Shown piece by piece: positions 35,647 through 43,642 of a DNA stretch of 64,000 nucleotides. The notes under the pieces are model-generated. The model had not been told where the DNA came from and did not search any database. It saw only the letters and a program-made list of their open reading frames with translations. The translations under genes were made by a program, and so were the position numbers. The DNA is from Bradyrhizobium sp. CCBAU 53338 (lineage in GTDB: Bacteria; Pseudomonadota; Alphaproteobacteria; Rhizobiales; Xanthobacteraceae): the NCBI RefSeq assembly GCF_015291665.1, contig NZ_CP030048.1, positions 6,855,501 through 6,919,500 of the forward strand. The letters are read 5' to 3'. Numbering within the stretch: position 1 is the stretch's first letter; every line of letters begins with the position of its first letter.

Positions 35647-36102
35647 CTAACCGGCACCCATGAGGGTCGCGGGGCGGCGCTCGCCGGCCGAGAGGAACAT
35701 CCGCTTCAGCTTGTTGACGACGCGGACCATGAAGCCGATCACGGCGGGGTTGGTCTTGCGGCAGAATGCGATCTTCTTGACGTGGCCTTCGACATGCCAT
35801 TTGGCATGCGCGCCGTCGCGGAAGAAGATGACGTCGCCGACGCCGTAGCGCTTCGGCGGCAGCCCATCGCTCTCCAGCACGATCGATCCTTCCAGGATCA
35901 TGATCGTCTCGTCGAAATCATAGTACCAGTTGAAGCGGCCTTCGGTGCAGGACCAGATGATGGTCGAGGAGGTGCCGTCCGAACTGGTCGAGAGGATGTG
36001 CGAGCGCGAGACCGGGTTACCCTCGATGATCCAGGCCGGCTCGATAGGCCGTAGCTCCAAATCCACATTGCAACTACCGATTTCAATCAACGCGCGCGAC
36101 AT
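35647..36102 (-). CDS. Cupin-domain protein (EutQ/DUF861-like)
   Basis: This 151-residue protein has a cupin barrel: YYDFDETIMILEGSIVLESDG is cupin motif 1 (the first metal His is replaced by Asp/Glu positions) and GVGDVIFFRDGAHAKWHVEG is motif 2 with its His. A basic C-terminal tail follows (VVNKLKRMFL). Such proteins bind small acids or sugars, or sense them. It stands alone with its own terminator. Confidence 0.7.
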   Translation of the reverse strand: MSRALIEIGSCNVDLELRPIEPAWIIEGNPVSRSHILSTSSDGTSSTIIWSCTEGRFNWYYDFDETIMILEGSIVLESDGLPPKRYGVGDVIFFRDGAHAKWHVEGHVKKIAFCRKTNPAVIGFMVRVVNKLKRMFLSAGERRPATLMGAG

Positions 36103-36338
36103 CTGCTTCCCCAGGGGATATAATATCGATGGCCGGGTCCAGGCCCGGATTGTTTCGAAAGATGTTGGAACGCTAGTGGCCGGCTTTTAATTCTTTCTTA
36201 CGCGGGCCCCGACAATCAGCCGCAAGTTGCAGATGCGAAGCGGTTAACGCTTGGATTTGCCTGCAAATTCGCGCACATGAACCCATCTTTTCCGGGGTGC
36301 GACAAAATGCGCGACACGACTGAGAAGGAGCCGCATCG

Positions 36339-36893
36339 ATGCCCCTGACCCCGGAGGCCCTGACAGCCCAAGGCGAGGTCATCGCCTGGCTCGGCAGCCT
36401 CGGTGTCTCGTTCGCGCCGGACGAGGAGCCCTGGTTCACCATCGACGGCTTCGAAAATCCTCAGCAGATCGGCAGCGACGGCTCAGGCGGCGCCTTTGTG
36501 CTGCTGCCGTCGCAGAATGTGCTCTACGTTTCGTCGGAGGGACGCGCCGGCATCATCGCCGAGAGTTTCGAGGCGTTGATCCAGCTGGTGGTCGCCCGCC
36601 CCTACTGGCTCGACATCCTCAAATTCTCCGCCGGCGGCGATCTCCAGGAAATGCGGCGCGCGGCGGATGCGCTCGAAGCGACACTCGAGGACGAGGACGA
36701 CGTCAACGAGGCGAGGGAGGAAATCCGGGAGCGCCTCGACCTGCCCGAGCCGGACGATCCGGTCGGCGCGCTGTACGACGCGGTCGCGGCGTCCGACGCC
36801 ATCGTGCGGGCCACCGACGGCAGCCCGTTCACGACACTGTTCAACCGCTTCAGCATCGACAACAACCCGATGCTGCGCAACGCGGCGGCGTGA
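36339..36893 (+). CDS. Conserved hypothetical acidic protein (SUKH-like resemblance)
   Basis: This 184-residue acidic protein starts after an AAGGAG ribosome site. The middle part (WFTIDGFENPQQIGSDGSGGAFVLLPSQNVLYVSSEGRAG, split over strands, then ESFEALIQLVVARPYWLDIL) resembles the SMI1/KNR4 (SUKH) pattern of a W-x-I start, G-D-G-x-G turn and FEALIxLVV helix. The C-terminal half is a charged helix. SUKH proteins often act as toxin immunity or regulatory binding proteins, but no toxin gene is nearby, so this is a fold hint only. Confidence 0.55.
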   Translation: MPLTPEALTAQGEVIAWLGSLGVSFAPDEEPWFTIDGFENPQQIGSDGSGGAFVLLPSQNVLYVSSEGRAGIIAESFEALIQLVVARPYWLDILKFSAGGDLQEMRRAADALEATLEDEDDVNEAREEIRERLDLPEPDDPVGALYDAVAASDAIVRATDGSPFTTLFNRFSIDNNPMLRNAAA

Positions 36894-36946
36894 GTGACGC
36901 GCTAACAAATAAGTTCGGGAAAGATTGTCGGCCGCCGCCGGGAACT

Positions 36947-36971
36947 CACCTCTCCCCGACGGGGAGAGGTG
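36947..36971. terminator. Perfect hairpin between convergent genes
   Basis: Perfect 11-base arms CACCTCTCCCC (36947-36957) and GGGGAGAGGTG (36961-36971) with a 3-base loop. It lies between the stop of the acidic protein gene (36893, plus) and the aminopeptidase stop (36977, minus). It likely works in both directions and belongs to the CTCTCCCC hairpin family of this window. Confidence 0.6.
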
Positions 36972-36976
36972 AAGAG

Positions 36977-38233
36977 TTACTTCGCCCACTCGCCCTTGCG
37001 GAACACCGGTACCTTGCTGCCGTCGGCAAGAATGCCGTCGATGTCAGTTTCGGCCGATCCGATCATCCAGTCGATATGGATCAGGCTCTGGTTGCCGCCT
37101 TGCGCTGCGATCTGCTGCGGTGTGAGCTGTGCGCCGTTGATGAAGCACTTCGAATAGCACTGGCCGAGCGCGATGTGGGACGCGGCGTTCTCGTCGAACA
37201 GCGTGTTGTAGAACAACAGCCCGCTCTGCGAGATCGGCGAGGAATGCGGCACCAGCGCCACCTCGCCGAGACGCCGCGCGCCCTCGTCGGTGTCGAGCAC
37301 CTTGTTCAGCACTTCCGCGCCGCGCGAGGCCTTGGCATCGACGATCTTGCCGTCCTCGAAACGGACCGCGATGTTGTCGATCAGCGTGCCCTGGTAGGAC
37401 AGCGGCTTCGAGCTCACGACATGGCCGTAGACCCGCCGGCAGTGCGGCGTGGTGAAGACCTCTTCGGTCGGGATGTTGGCGTTGCAGCTGATGCCGTTCT
37501 TGGACAGCGACGCGCCGCCTTCCCATTCATGGCCGTCGGCCAGCCCGATGGTGAGGTCGGTGCCGGGGCCCGAATATTGCAGCGCGCGGAATCGCTGGCC
37601 GTTGAGCCAGTTGGTGCGCTCGCGCAGCACCGCATTGTGGCTCGCCCAATTGGCCATGGCATCCTCGCGGTCGACGCGGGACGCCGCAAAGATCGCGTCC
37701 GCGAGCTTGCCGATCGCAACCTCTTCGGAATCGTCCGGGAAGACCTGCTTGGCCCAGGACGGACTCGGATAGGCGATGATGTTCCAGTTGGTGTCGAAAT
37801 TGACGATCTTTTCCAGCGCCGGCTGATAGGCCATGGAATTGGCCTTGCTGGCGCGCGCGACTTTCGACGGATCCTCGTTCGACAGCAGCATCGGATTGTC
37901 GCCGACGATGGCGAGGCGCGCGGTATTCTCCGAGAACGCCTTCGCCATGCCCTCGTAGAGCCAGTTGGCCGCGCGATCGAAACTGTCGTCGTGGCCGTAG
38001 CGGTAGCGCGCCAGCGTCATCTCCTCGTCGGAGAGGATCGGCGTCACGATACCGGCACCGGCCTTGTAGGCGTGCGCGGCGATCCGGCGCACCAGCGGCA
38101 GCGCGATCGCCGGTGCCGTCAGGAGAAGATCCTGTCCCGGCCGCAAGCCCAATCCCACCTTCACCGCCACCTCGGCCAGCCGGTCGAGCTTGACGGGATC
38201 GATGGACGTGGCGGAATTGCGTTGATCGGTCAT
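36977..38233 (-). CDS. M29 family metallo-aminopeptidase
   Basis: This 418-residue protein has the length and landmarks of the M29 aminopeptidases (AmpS/AmpT): N-terminal KVGLGLRPGQDLLLTAPA, central NIPTEEVFTTPHCRRVYGH with a metal Glu, EVALVPHSSPISQSG and the C-terminal HIDWMIGSAETDIDGI that carries the metal His and Asp. The cytoplasmic enzyme removes N-terminal residues from peptides with two zinc or cobalt ions. It is a single-gene unit, with 110 bases to the next gene. Confidence 0.92.
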   Translation of the reverse strand: MTDQRNSATSIDPVKLDRLAEVAVKVGLGLRPGQDLLLTAPAIALPLVRRIAAHAYKAGAGIVTPILSDEEMTLARYRYGHDDSFDRAANWLYEGMAKAFSENTARLAIVGDNPMLLSNEDPSKVARASKANSMAYQPALEKIVNFDTNWNIIAYPSPSWAKQVFPDDSEEVAIGKLADAIFAASRVDREDAMANWASHNAVLRERTNWLNGQRFRALQYSGPGTDLTIGLADGHEWEGGASLSKNGISCNANIPTEEVFTTPHCRRVYGHVVSSKPLSYQGTLIDNIAVRFEDGKIVDAKASRGAEVLNKVLDTDEGARRLGEVALVPHSSPISQSGLLFYNTLFDENAASHIALGQCYSKCFINGAQLTPQQIAAQGGNQSLIHIDWMIGSAETDIDGILADGSKVPVFRKGEWAK

Positions 38234-38345
38234 GCCGGGTCCTCTGTCGAAATCTCTCTTTCAATCTAAGCCTAGCATCACGAGACACAAGTGTGCGAGC
38301 GTCCTGCAAGACGTGAAAGATACGGAGTTTCACGCAGTTTGGTTT

Positions 38346-39707
38346 TCAACGCGTTGCCGATTTCAGCACCCGGTCGACCATGGCAGGAGCAAGACCAAGG
38401 TAATTTTTCGGTGAAGTGAGCGCCTCGATCGTAGCACGATCGATCCGGCTCGAGACGCGGGCGTCGGACGAGAGCGCGTCCGCGAGCGTCAGGCCCTTCT
38501 CGTTGGCGAGCCGGCAGGCATCGTAGACCACATCGTGCGCCTCCTGCCTCCCGATCTGCGGCGCCAGTCCCATCATGACCGCTTCGGCCACGATCAGGCC
38601 GCGACTAAGGGCGAGGTTGTCGTTCATCTTCGTCTCGTCCACGATGAGCCCGGCGAGCGCGAACTTCGCCTGGTGCAGCGCGCCTGCGGTCAGCACGAAG
38701 CTTTCCGGGATCGCCATCCATTCGGCGTGCCACGGACCGGTGGCGCGCTCGAAATCCTGCACCATGGCATCCAGCATCAGGCCGGCCTGCTGGCGCACCG
38801 CCTTGCTAGCCGCGAGCATCAGTTCCGAAGAGATCGGATTGCGCTTCTGCGGCATGGTCGAGGAGGCGCCGCGCCCCTTGACGAATGGCTCGTAGACCTC
38901 GGCGAATTCGGTCGAGGCCATGATCATGATGTCGAGCGCGATCTTGCCGAGCGAGCCGGTGACGAGTGCGAGGAAATTCACCGCTTCCGCGAATCCGTCG
39001 CGCGCGACGTGCCAGGTCGAGGCGGGAACGCCGAGCTCGAGCTCGGCGCAGAGCGCCTCCTGCACCTCGAACCCCTTGTCGCCCAGCGAGGCCAGCGTGC
39101 CGGCGGCGCCCGCGAACTGCCCGACCAGGACGCGCGGCTTCAGTTGAGCGAGACGCTCGGCGTGACGATCGAACATCGCGAGCCAGATCGCGGTCTTGTA
39201 GCCGAAGGTCACCGGCAGCGCCTGCTGGAGATGGGTGCGGCCGGCCATCGGCGTGTCGCGATGGCGCCGCGAGAGGTCGGCGAGGATCTTGCGCAGCTCG
39301 GCGATGTCGCGTTCGACGATCTCCAGCCCCGCACGCAGTTGCAGAACCACGGCGGTGTCCATGATGTCCTGCGTGGTCGCGCCCCAATGCACGTAGCGGC
39401 CGGCCTCGCCGCACTGCTTCACCATCTGATGCACCAAAGGGAGGATCGGATAGCCGACGATGTCGGTCTCCTGCCGCAGGAGATCGAAGTCGAGCGCGGC
39501 GACGTCGGTCCGCGCCGCGATCTGGTCCGCGGCCGACTGCGGGATCACGCCGCATCGCGCCTCCGCCCTGGCCAGCGCCACCTCGACCTCGGCATAGCGC
39601 CCGACCAGCGCGACATCGGAAAACACCTCGCGCATCGCGGGCGTGCCGAAGGCATCGCGGAACAGCATGGAGTCGAGCACGGTGGTCGAGGCAGGAAAAG
39701 CGGGCAT
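38346..39707 (-). CDS. Fumarase/aspartase-superfamily lyase (PcaB-like)
   Basis: This 453-residue all-helical lyase has GRTHLQQALPVTFG as its first conserved block and the superfamily signature GASSTMPQKRNPISSE. Overall length and the opening (ASTTVLDSMLFRDAFGTPAMREVFSD) fit 3-carboxy-cis,cis-muconate cycloisomerase (PcaB) or an adenylosuccinate-lyase-like paralog. No other protocatechuate gene is nearby, so the reaction stays open. The ATG at 39707 was chosen because the conserved N-terminus begins there; the extra upstream frame lacks support. Confidence 0.8.
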   Translation of the reverse strand: MPAFPASTTVLDSMLFRDAFGTPAMREVFSDVALVGRYAEVEVALARAEARCGVIPQSAADQIAARTDVAALDFDLLRQETDIVGYPILPLVHQMVKQCGEAGRYVHWGATTQDIMDTAVVLQLRAGLEIVERDIAELRKILADLSRRHRDTPMAGRTHLQQALPVTFGYKTAIWLAMFDRHAERLAQLKPRVLVGQFAGAAGTLASLGDKGFEVQEALCAELELGVPASTWHVARDGFAEAVNFLALVTGSLGKIALDIMIMASTEFAEVYEPFVKGRGASSTMPQKRNPISSELMLAASKAVRQQAGLMLDAMVQDFERATGPWHAEWMAIPESFVLTAGALHQAKFALAGLIVDETKMNDNLALSRGLIVAEAVMMGLAPQIGRQEAHDVVYDACRLANEKGLTLADALSSDARVSSRIDRATIEALTSPKNYLGLAPAMVDRVLKSATR

Positions 39708-39796
39708 GAGCGTTTCTTTTCGGCTGTTGTTGCGTGGGAGCAGCTTACGCGGGATATCGAGCCGAGCAATCAACATTCACTGTTCGACACACAGCC

Positions 39797-39838
39797 ATCG
39801 TCGTCCTGGCGAAAGCCGGCGTTCGCCAGGACGACGAT
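39797..39838. repeat. Perfect 17-base-arm palindrome (CGTCGTCCTGGC family)
   Basis: The arms 39797-39813 and 39822-39838 are exact inverted copies around an 8-base loop. The core GCCAGGACGACG recurs at 61925-61936, so this is a dispersed intergenic repeat. It lies between the divergent lyase and BA14K genes. Confidence 0.75.
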
Positions 39839-39961
39839 AGAGAGATGTCAGGCACTGTCGCAGTACCACCTTCCTGTCCAAACTTTAATTCAGCGCGCTT
39901 CTTCGACTGCACTATCACTTGTCACGCGGCGCGAATGCCGCCGCATGACGAGGAGAGCACA

Positions 39962-40369
39962 ATGTTGAAATCGTTTCGCTTCGTTGCCGGCGCCTGCGTG
40001 CTGGCAGGCCTGTCGGCTGCGACATTGACCGCGGCATCGGCGGCGCCGATCGGACAGCCGCTCGCGATGGCAGAATCTGCGCCCGGCCGGATCGAGCAAG
40101 TGCGCTGGTATGGACATCGCGGCTGGGGCTGGGGCGGCGGCGCGTTCGTCGGCGGGCTTGCGGCCGGCGCGATCATCGGCGGCGCGGTCGCGGCGCCCTA
40201 TTACTACGGTTCACCTTATTACTATGGGCCGGCCTATCCGCCGCCACCCGCCGGCTACGCACCGCCACCGGAAGGAGACGTCCAATACTGCATGCAACGC
40301 TACAGGTCCTACAACCCGAACACGGGTCTGTATCTCGGCAACGACGGCCGGCGCCATCCCTGCCCTTGA
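39962..40369 (+). CDS. BA14K family exported protein
   Basis: The 135-residue protein has a signal peptide (RFVAGACVLAGLSAATLTAASA) and a Gly/Tyr/Pro-rich middle with a hydrophobic AFVGGLAAGAIIGGAVAA stretch. The C-terminus carries the BA14K signature: YCMQRYRSYNPNTGLYLG, then NDGRRHPCP with its two cysteines. BA14K proteins are immunoreactive, lectin-like surface proteins first known from Brucella. It is preceded by a GAGGAG ribosome site and followed by a hairpin. Confidence 0.9.
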   Translation: MLKSFRFVAGACVLAGLSAATLTAASAAPIGQPLAMAESAPGRIEQVRWYGHRGWGWGGGAFVGGLAAGAIIGGAVAAPYYYGSPYYYGPAYPPPPAGYAPPPEGDVQYCMQRYRSYNPNTGLYLGNDGRRHPCP

Positions 40370-40377
40370 GGCTGTGC

Positions 40378-40408
40378 CGCGGCATCCGGATATCGCCCGG
40401 GTGCCGCG
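40378..40408 (+). terminator. Hairpin after the BA14K gene
   Basis: The arms CGCGGCATCCGG (40378-40389) and CCGGGTGCCGCG (40397-40408) pair with one G-T wobble, nine bases after the BA14K stop. No T run follows, so termination strength is uncertain. Confidence 0.5.
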
Positions 40409-40589
40409 ACAATCCGGCCAAAGGCGGCCACATTCTAACCCGGGTTGCATTCCTCGGCGCAAATGGCATAGCAGCCATCCGGACGTCGCGATGAACCGGA
40501 TCGACCTTTCGTCGGACTCACAGACTTCAAGTCGAAATCCATTTGATTTCATCATTGCCTGAAGTCGCCGTGAGGCCTGAGTTTTCGAC

Positions 40590-42149
40590 GTGCAGTTTCT
40601 GTTCCGGGATCACCTTCTCGACACCGACTTGCGCGAGCTGAGCCGCGAGCAGGTTCCCGTTTCCGTGGAACCGCAGGTTTTCGACCTCGTGGTCCATCTC
40701 ATGGAGAACCGCGACCGGGTCGTCAGCAAGGACGAGCTGATCGACAAGATCTGGCACGGCCGCAGCGTCTCCGAATCGACATTGACGAGCCGGATCAACG
40801 CGGCGCGCAAGGCGATCGGCGACAGCGGCGCGAACCAGTTGCTGATCCGCACCATCGCGCGGAAAGGCTTTCGCTTCGTCGGCGACGTCGAGACCAAGTC
40901 CGGAGGCGTGGCTGTGGAACCACGCCGCAGCGTCACAGCGTCGCAGGCGACGCCCGCGCTGCCCGACCGGCCCGCGATCGCCGTGCTGCCCTTCACCAAT
41001 ATGAGCGGCGACCGCGAGCAGGACTATTTCTCCGACGGCATCAGCGAGGACATCATCACAGCGCTGTCGAAGCTGCGCTGGTTCTTCGTCGTCGCACGCA
41101 ATTCCTCCTTCGTCTACAAGGGTCGCGCCGTGCATCTCAACGAGATCGCGCGCGAGCTCGGCGTGCGCTACGTGCTCGAAGGCAGCGTGCGGCGAAGCGG
41201 CGACCACGTCCGCATCTCGGCCCAGCTCAACGACGTCTCGACCGGCGGCCATCTCTGGGCCGAGCGCTACGACCGCGAGCTCGCCGACATTTTCGCCGTG
41301 CAGGACGAGATCACCGAAGCCATCGTCGCCGCGATCGAGCCGCAGCTCTATGCCGCCGAGAGCTTTCGTGCCCAGCAGAAGCCACCGGGCAGCCTGGACG
41401 CCTGGGATTTCGTGGTGCGCGCGCTGTCGCATTACTGGCGCATCACAGGCGAGGACAATGCCTCGGCACAGAGGCTGCTCGAGCAGGCGATCGCGATCGA
41501 CCCCGCCTATGGCAAGGCCCTGGGCCTGCTCGCGACCAGCCACATCTTCGGCGCGCATATGGGCTGGGCCGACATGGGCGCAACCGTTCCCATCGCGGAA
41601 GCTGCGGCACTCGCCGCGGTGGAAGCCGATCGCGACGATGCCTGGGCCCATCACGGCCTTGCCTATACCTATCTATTCCGCCGCCGCTTCGACGACGCGC
41701 TGGCGGAGTTCGAGCTGGCGCTGTCGCTCAACCCGAATTTCGCGATGGCGCACGCCTTCTACGGGGTCACGCTGTGCTACGCCGGACGATGGCAGGACGG
41801 CGATGCCGCGGCGCGCCGCGCGCTCAGGCTCAGCCCGCGCGATCCGCTTGCGGCGATCTATTGCGGTGTAGCGGCCTATGCCCAGTTCATCGGCCGCAAT
41901 TACGACCACGCCGTGCAGTTGGCGCGGGAATCGATGCGGCAGCGAGCCGATTTCGTCGGCGCGCATCGCGTGCTGACGGCGGCCGCCGGCATGTCAGGCG
42001 ATCCTGCCCTTGCGGCCTCCGCGCTGGAGGGATTGCGCCGCACCCAGCCCGGCATCTCGCTGGCATGGCTCACGCGGGAGCTGCCGATGCTGCGCGACGA
42101 AGACCGCGCGCACTATCTCGACGGATTTCGGCGCGCGGGGATGAGGTAA
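40590..42149 (+). CDS. Winged-helix / TolB-like / TPR regulator, copy 1
   Basis: The protein has 519 residues. An N-terminal OmpR/CadC-type winged helix (about 1-100; RVVSKDELIDKIWHGRSVSESTLTSRINAARKAIGD over two elements) is followed by a TolB-like domain (about 125-260; IAVLPFTNMSGDREQDYFSDG, HLWAERYDRELADIF) and TPR repeats (about 270-500). There is no membrane helix, unlike CadC. The start is GTG at 40590. A paralog lies 1.5 kb downstream on the same strand. Such proteins are probably DNA-binding regulators that sense through the TPR part; the signal and targets are unknown. Confidence 0.85.
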   Translation: MQFLFRDHLLDTDLRELSREQVPVSVEPQVFDLVVHLMENRDRVVSKDELIDKIWHGRSVSESTLTSRINAARKAIGDSGANQLLIRTIARKGFRFVGDVETKSGGVAVEPRRSVTASQATPALPDRPAIAVLPFTNMSGDREQDYFSDGISEDIITALSKLRWFFVVARNSSFVYKGRAVHLNEIARELGVRYVLEGSVRRSGDHVRISAQLNDVSTGGHLWAERYDRELADIFAVQDEITEAIVAAIEPQLYAAESFRAQQKPPGSLDAWDFVVRALSHYWRITGEDNASAQRLLEQAIAIDPAYGKALGLLATSHIFGAHMGWADMGATVPIAEAAALAAVEADRDDAWAHHGLAYTYLFRRRFDDALAEFELALSLNPNFAMAHAFYGVTLCYAGRWQDGDAAARRALRLSPRDPLAAIYCGVAAYAQFIGRNYDHAVQLARESMRQRADFVGAHRVLTAAAGMSGDPALAASALEGLRRTQPGISLAWLTRELPMLRDEDRAHYLDGFRRAGMR

Positions 42150-42155
42150 CGCCTT

Positions 42156-42179
42156 CTCTCTCCGCAAGCGGGGAGAGAG
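42156..42179. terminator. Hairpin between convergent genes
   Basis: CTCTCTCCGC and GCGG-GGAGAGAG pair with a small bulge, between the stop of regulator copy 1 (42149, plus) and the GFA stop (42183, minus). Confidence 0.5.
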
Positions 42180-42182
42180 GTC

Positions 42183-42605
42183 CTACTCCTGCATCATCTC
42201 GCCGCTGCCGCCGAACTCGGCGGGAAAATCCTTCAACTTGGGCAAGCCGTCGCGCATCGGCAGCACCGACTCGGCATAGTTGACGTGGACGCCGGGGGTG
42301 AAGGCGAGCGTCGGGATGGTCGCCGCGAACACGTCGATCAGATCGAGCGGCGGGTGATTGGTCATGAGATGACCGCCGCACTTCTTGCAGTATTTGCGCT
42401 GGCTCAGCGGCGTCTTGGCAAAGGTCTCGACGTTCTGCGCGCCTTCGGTAATACGCACGGCTTCCGGCTTCCACAGGCTGAACGCGTTCACCGGACCGCC
42501 CGACCACGAGCGGCAGGATCGGCAATGGCAATAGCCCATCGCCGCCGGCTCGCCGGTGACCTCGACTGTAACGGCGCCGCAGAAGCAGTGTCCGACATGT
42601 TTCAT
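42183..42605 (-). CDS. GFA-family zinc protein
   Basis: This 140-residue protein has the glutathione-dependent formaldehyde-activating (GFA/CENP-V) fold with its zinc ligands: Cys7-x-Cys9, Cys26-x-Cys28-x2-Cys31 and Cys73-x2-Cys76 (YCKKCGGHL). Real formaldehyde activity has been doubted for many members, so only the fold is claimed. It starts about 115 bases past the mddA stop on the same strand and may be co-transcribed with it. Confidence 0.88.
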   Translation of the reverse strand: MKHVGHCFCGAVTVEVTGEPAAMGYCHCRSCRSWSGGPVNAFSLWKPEAVRITEGAQNVETFAKTPLSQRKYCKKCGGHLMTNHPPLDLIDVFAATIPTLAFTPGVHVNYAESVLPMRDGLPKLKDFPAEFGGSGEMMQE

Positions 42606-42720
42606 CCTGGTTCTCCTGAGATGGACTGGGGTAGGAATGCTGGATTAGAATTGTTGGGTTGCAAATGAAGCCCCGCCACGCATCCTCCGTTCGGCGGATG
42701 CGCGGCAGAGGATGCGACGG

Positions 42721-43509
42721 CTAGACTGACCGGCGCCAGGGAATAAGCATCGACACCCGTTGCTTGTACTGCCGATATTCGTCACCGAAAAGATCGACGA
42801 GATCGTGCTCCTCCAGGGCGATACCGACGAAGATGTAGGCGGTGGTCACGGCCGCAAACAGCAGATGGCCCGCGGTCATGGTCGGTGCCGCCCAGAAGGC
42901 GATGATGAAGCCGAGATAGATCGGATGACGGACGAATTTGTAGAGCAGCGGCGTCTTGAACCGCGGCGGCTCGACCTGCTTGCCGACGAGGTGGTTGGTC
43001 ACCTGATGCAGTCCGAACAATTCGAAATGATTGATGATGAAGGTCGAGGTGAACACCAGCACCCAGCCCGCGAAGGACAGCGTGACCAGTGTCACGGCAA
43101 GATCGGGGTCACCCGCGTCCCATACGACCGTCGGCATCGGACGCCACTGCCAGAACAGGAGGAGCAATGACAGGCTCGCGAACAGCACATAGGTCGAGCG
43201 TTCGACCGGCTTGGGGACGAACTGCGTCCACCATGCCTTGAAGCGCTGGCGCGCCATCACACTGTGTTGAACGGCGAACAGCGTCATCAGCAGCAGGTTG
43301 ATGATCACTGCTTCGGCGGTCGGCGTGTCGGCTCCGGTGTCGATGGTCTTCGGCACCACCAACCCCATCACAAAGCCGATGGCATAGAGAATGGTGACGA
43401 AAAACACGAGATACGCCGCAATTCCGTAAAGAAAGGCGATGAACTTGAAAATGCGCGAGCCCGCAATCTCCGGGCTGATGGAATGAACCTGATGATCGAT
43501 TTGGGTCAT
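42721..43509 (-). CDS. mddA: Methanethiol S-methyltransferase (MddA)
   Basis: This 262-residue membrane methyltransferase has about six hydrophobic helices and the conserved blocks LLLMTLFAVQHSVMARQRFK, FIINHFELFGLHQV, FKTPLLYKFVRHPIYLGFI and EEHDLVDLFGDEYRQYKQRV. These are landmarks of MddA in the NnrU/isoprenylcysteine methyltransferase superfamily. MddA makes dimethyl sulfide from methanethiol with S-adenosylmethionine, an oxygen-independent DMS route known from bacteria including Bradyrhizobium. The ATG at 43509 starts the conserved part. It is divergent from regulator copy 2, which starts 133 bases away, and lies head-to-tail with the GFA gene. Confidence 0.85.
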   Translation of the reverse strand: MTQIDHQVHSISPEIAGSRIFKFIAFLYGIAAYLVFFVTILYAIGFVMGLVVPKTIDTGADTPTAEAVIINLLLMTLFAVQHSVMARQRFKAWWTQFVPKPVERSTYVLFASLSLLLLFWQWRPMPTVVWDAGDPDLAVTLVTLSFAGWVLVFTSTFIINHFELFGLHQVTNHLVGKQVEPPRFKTPLLYKFVRHPIYLGFIIAFWAAPTMTAGHLLFAAVTTAYIFVGIALEEHDLVDLFGDEYRQYKQRVSMLIPWRRSV

Positions 43510-43642
43510 AGAAAGCTCCGTTGTGCCGAGGCATCGGCACTTTTTGGTCTCTGCACCATGCCGGACCGGACGGTTGAAGACTTTCGCGGACGGTTGATTT
43601 TCGCCTGAGACGACTTTGATTTTTGCTTGAGACGACAGAAAC

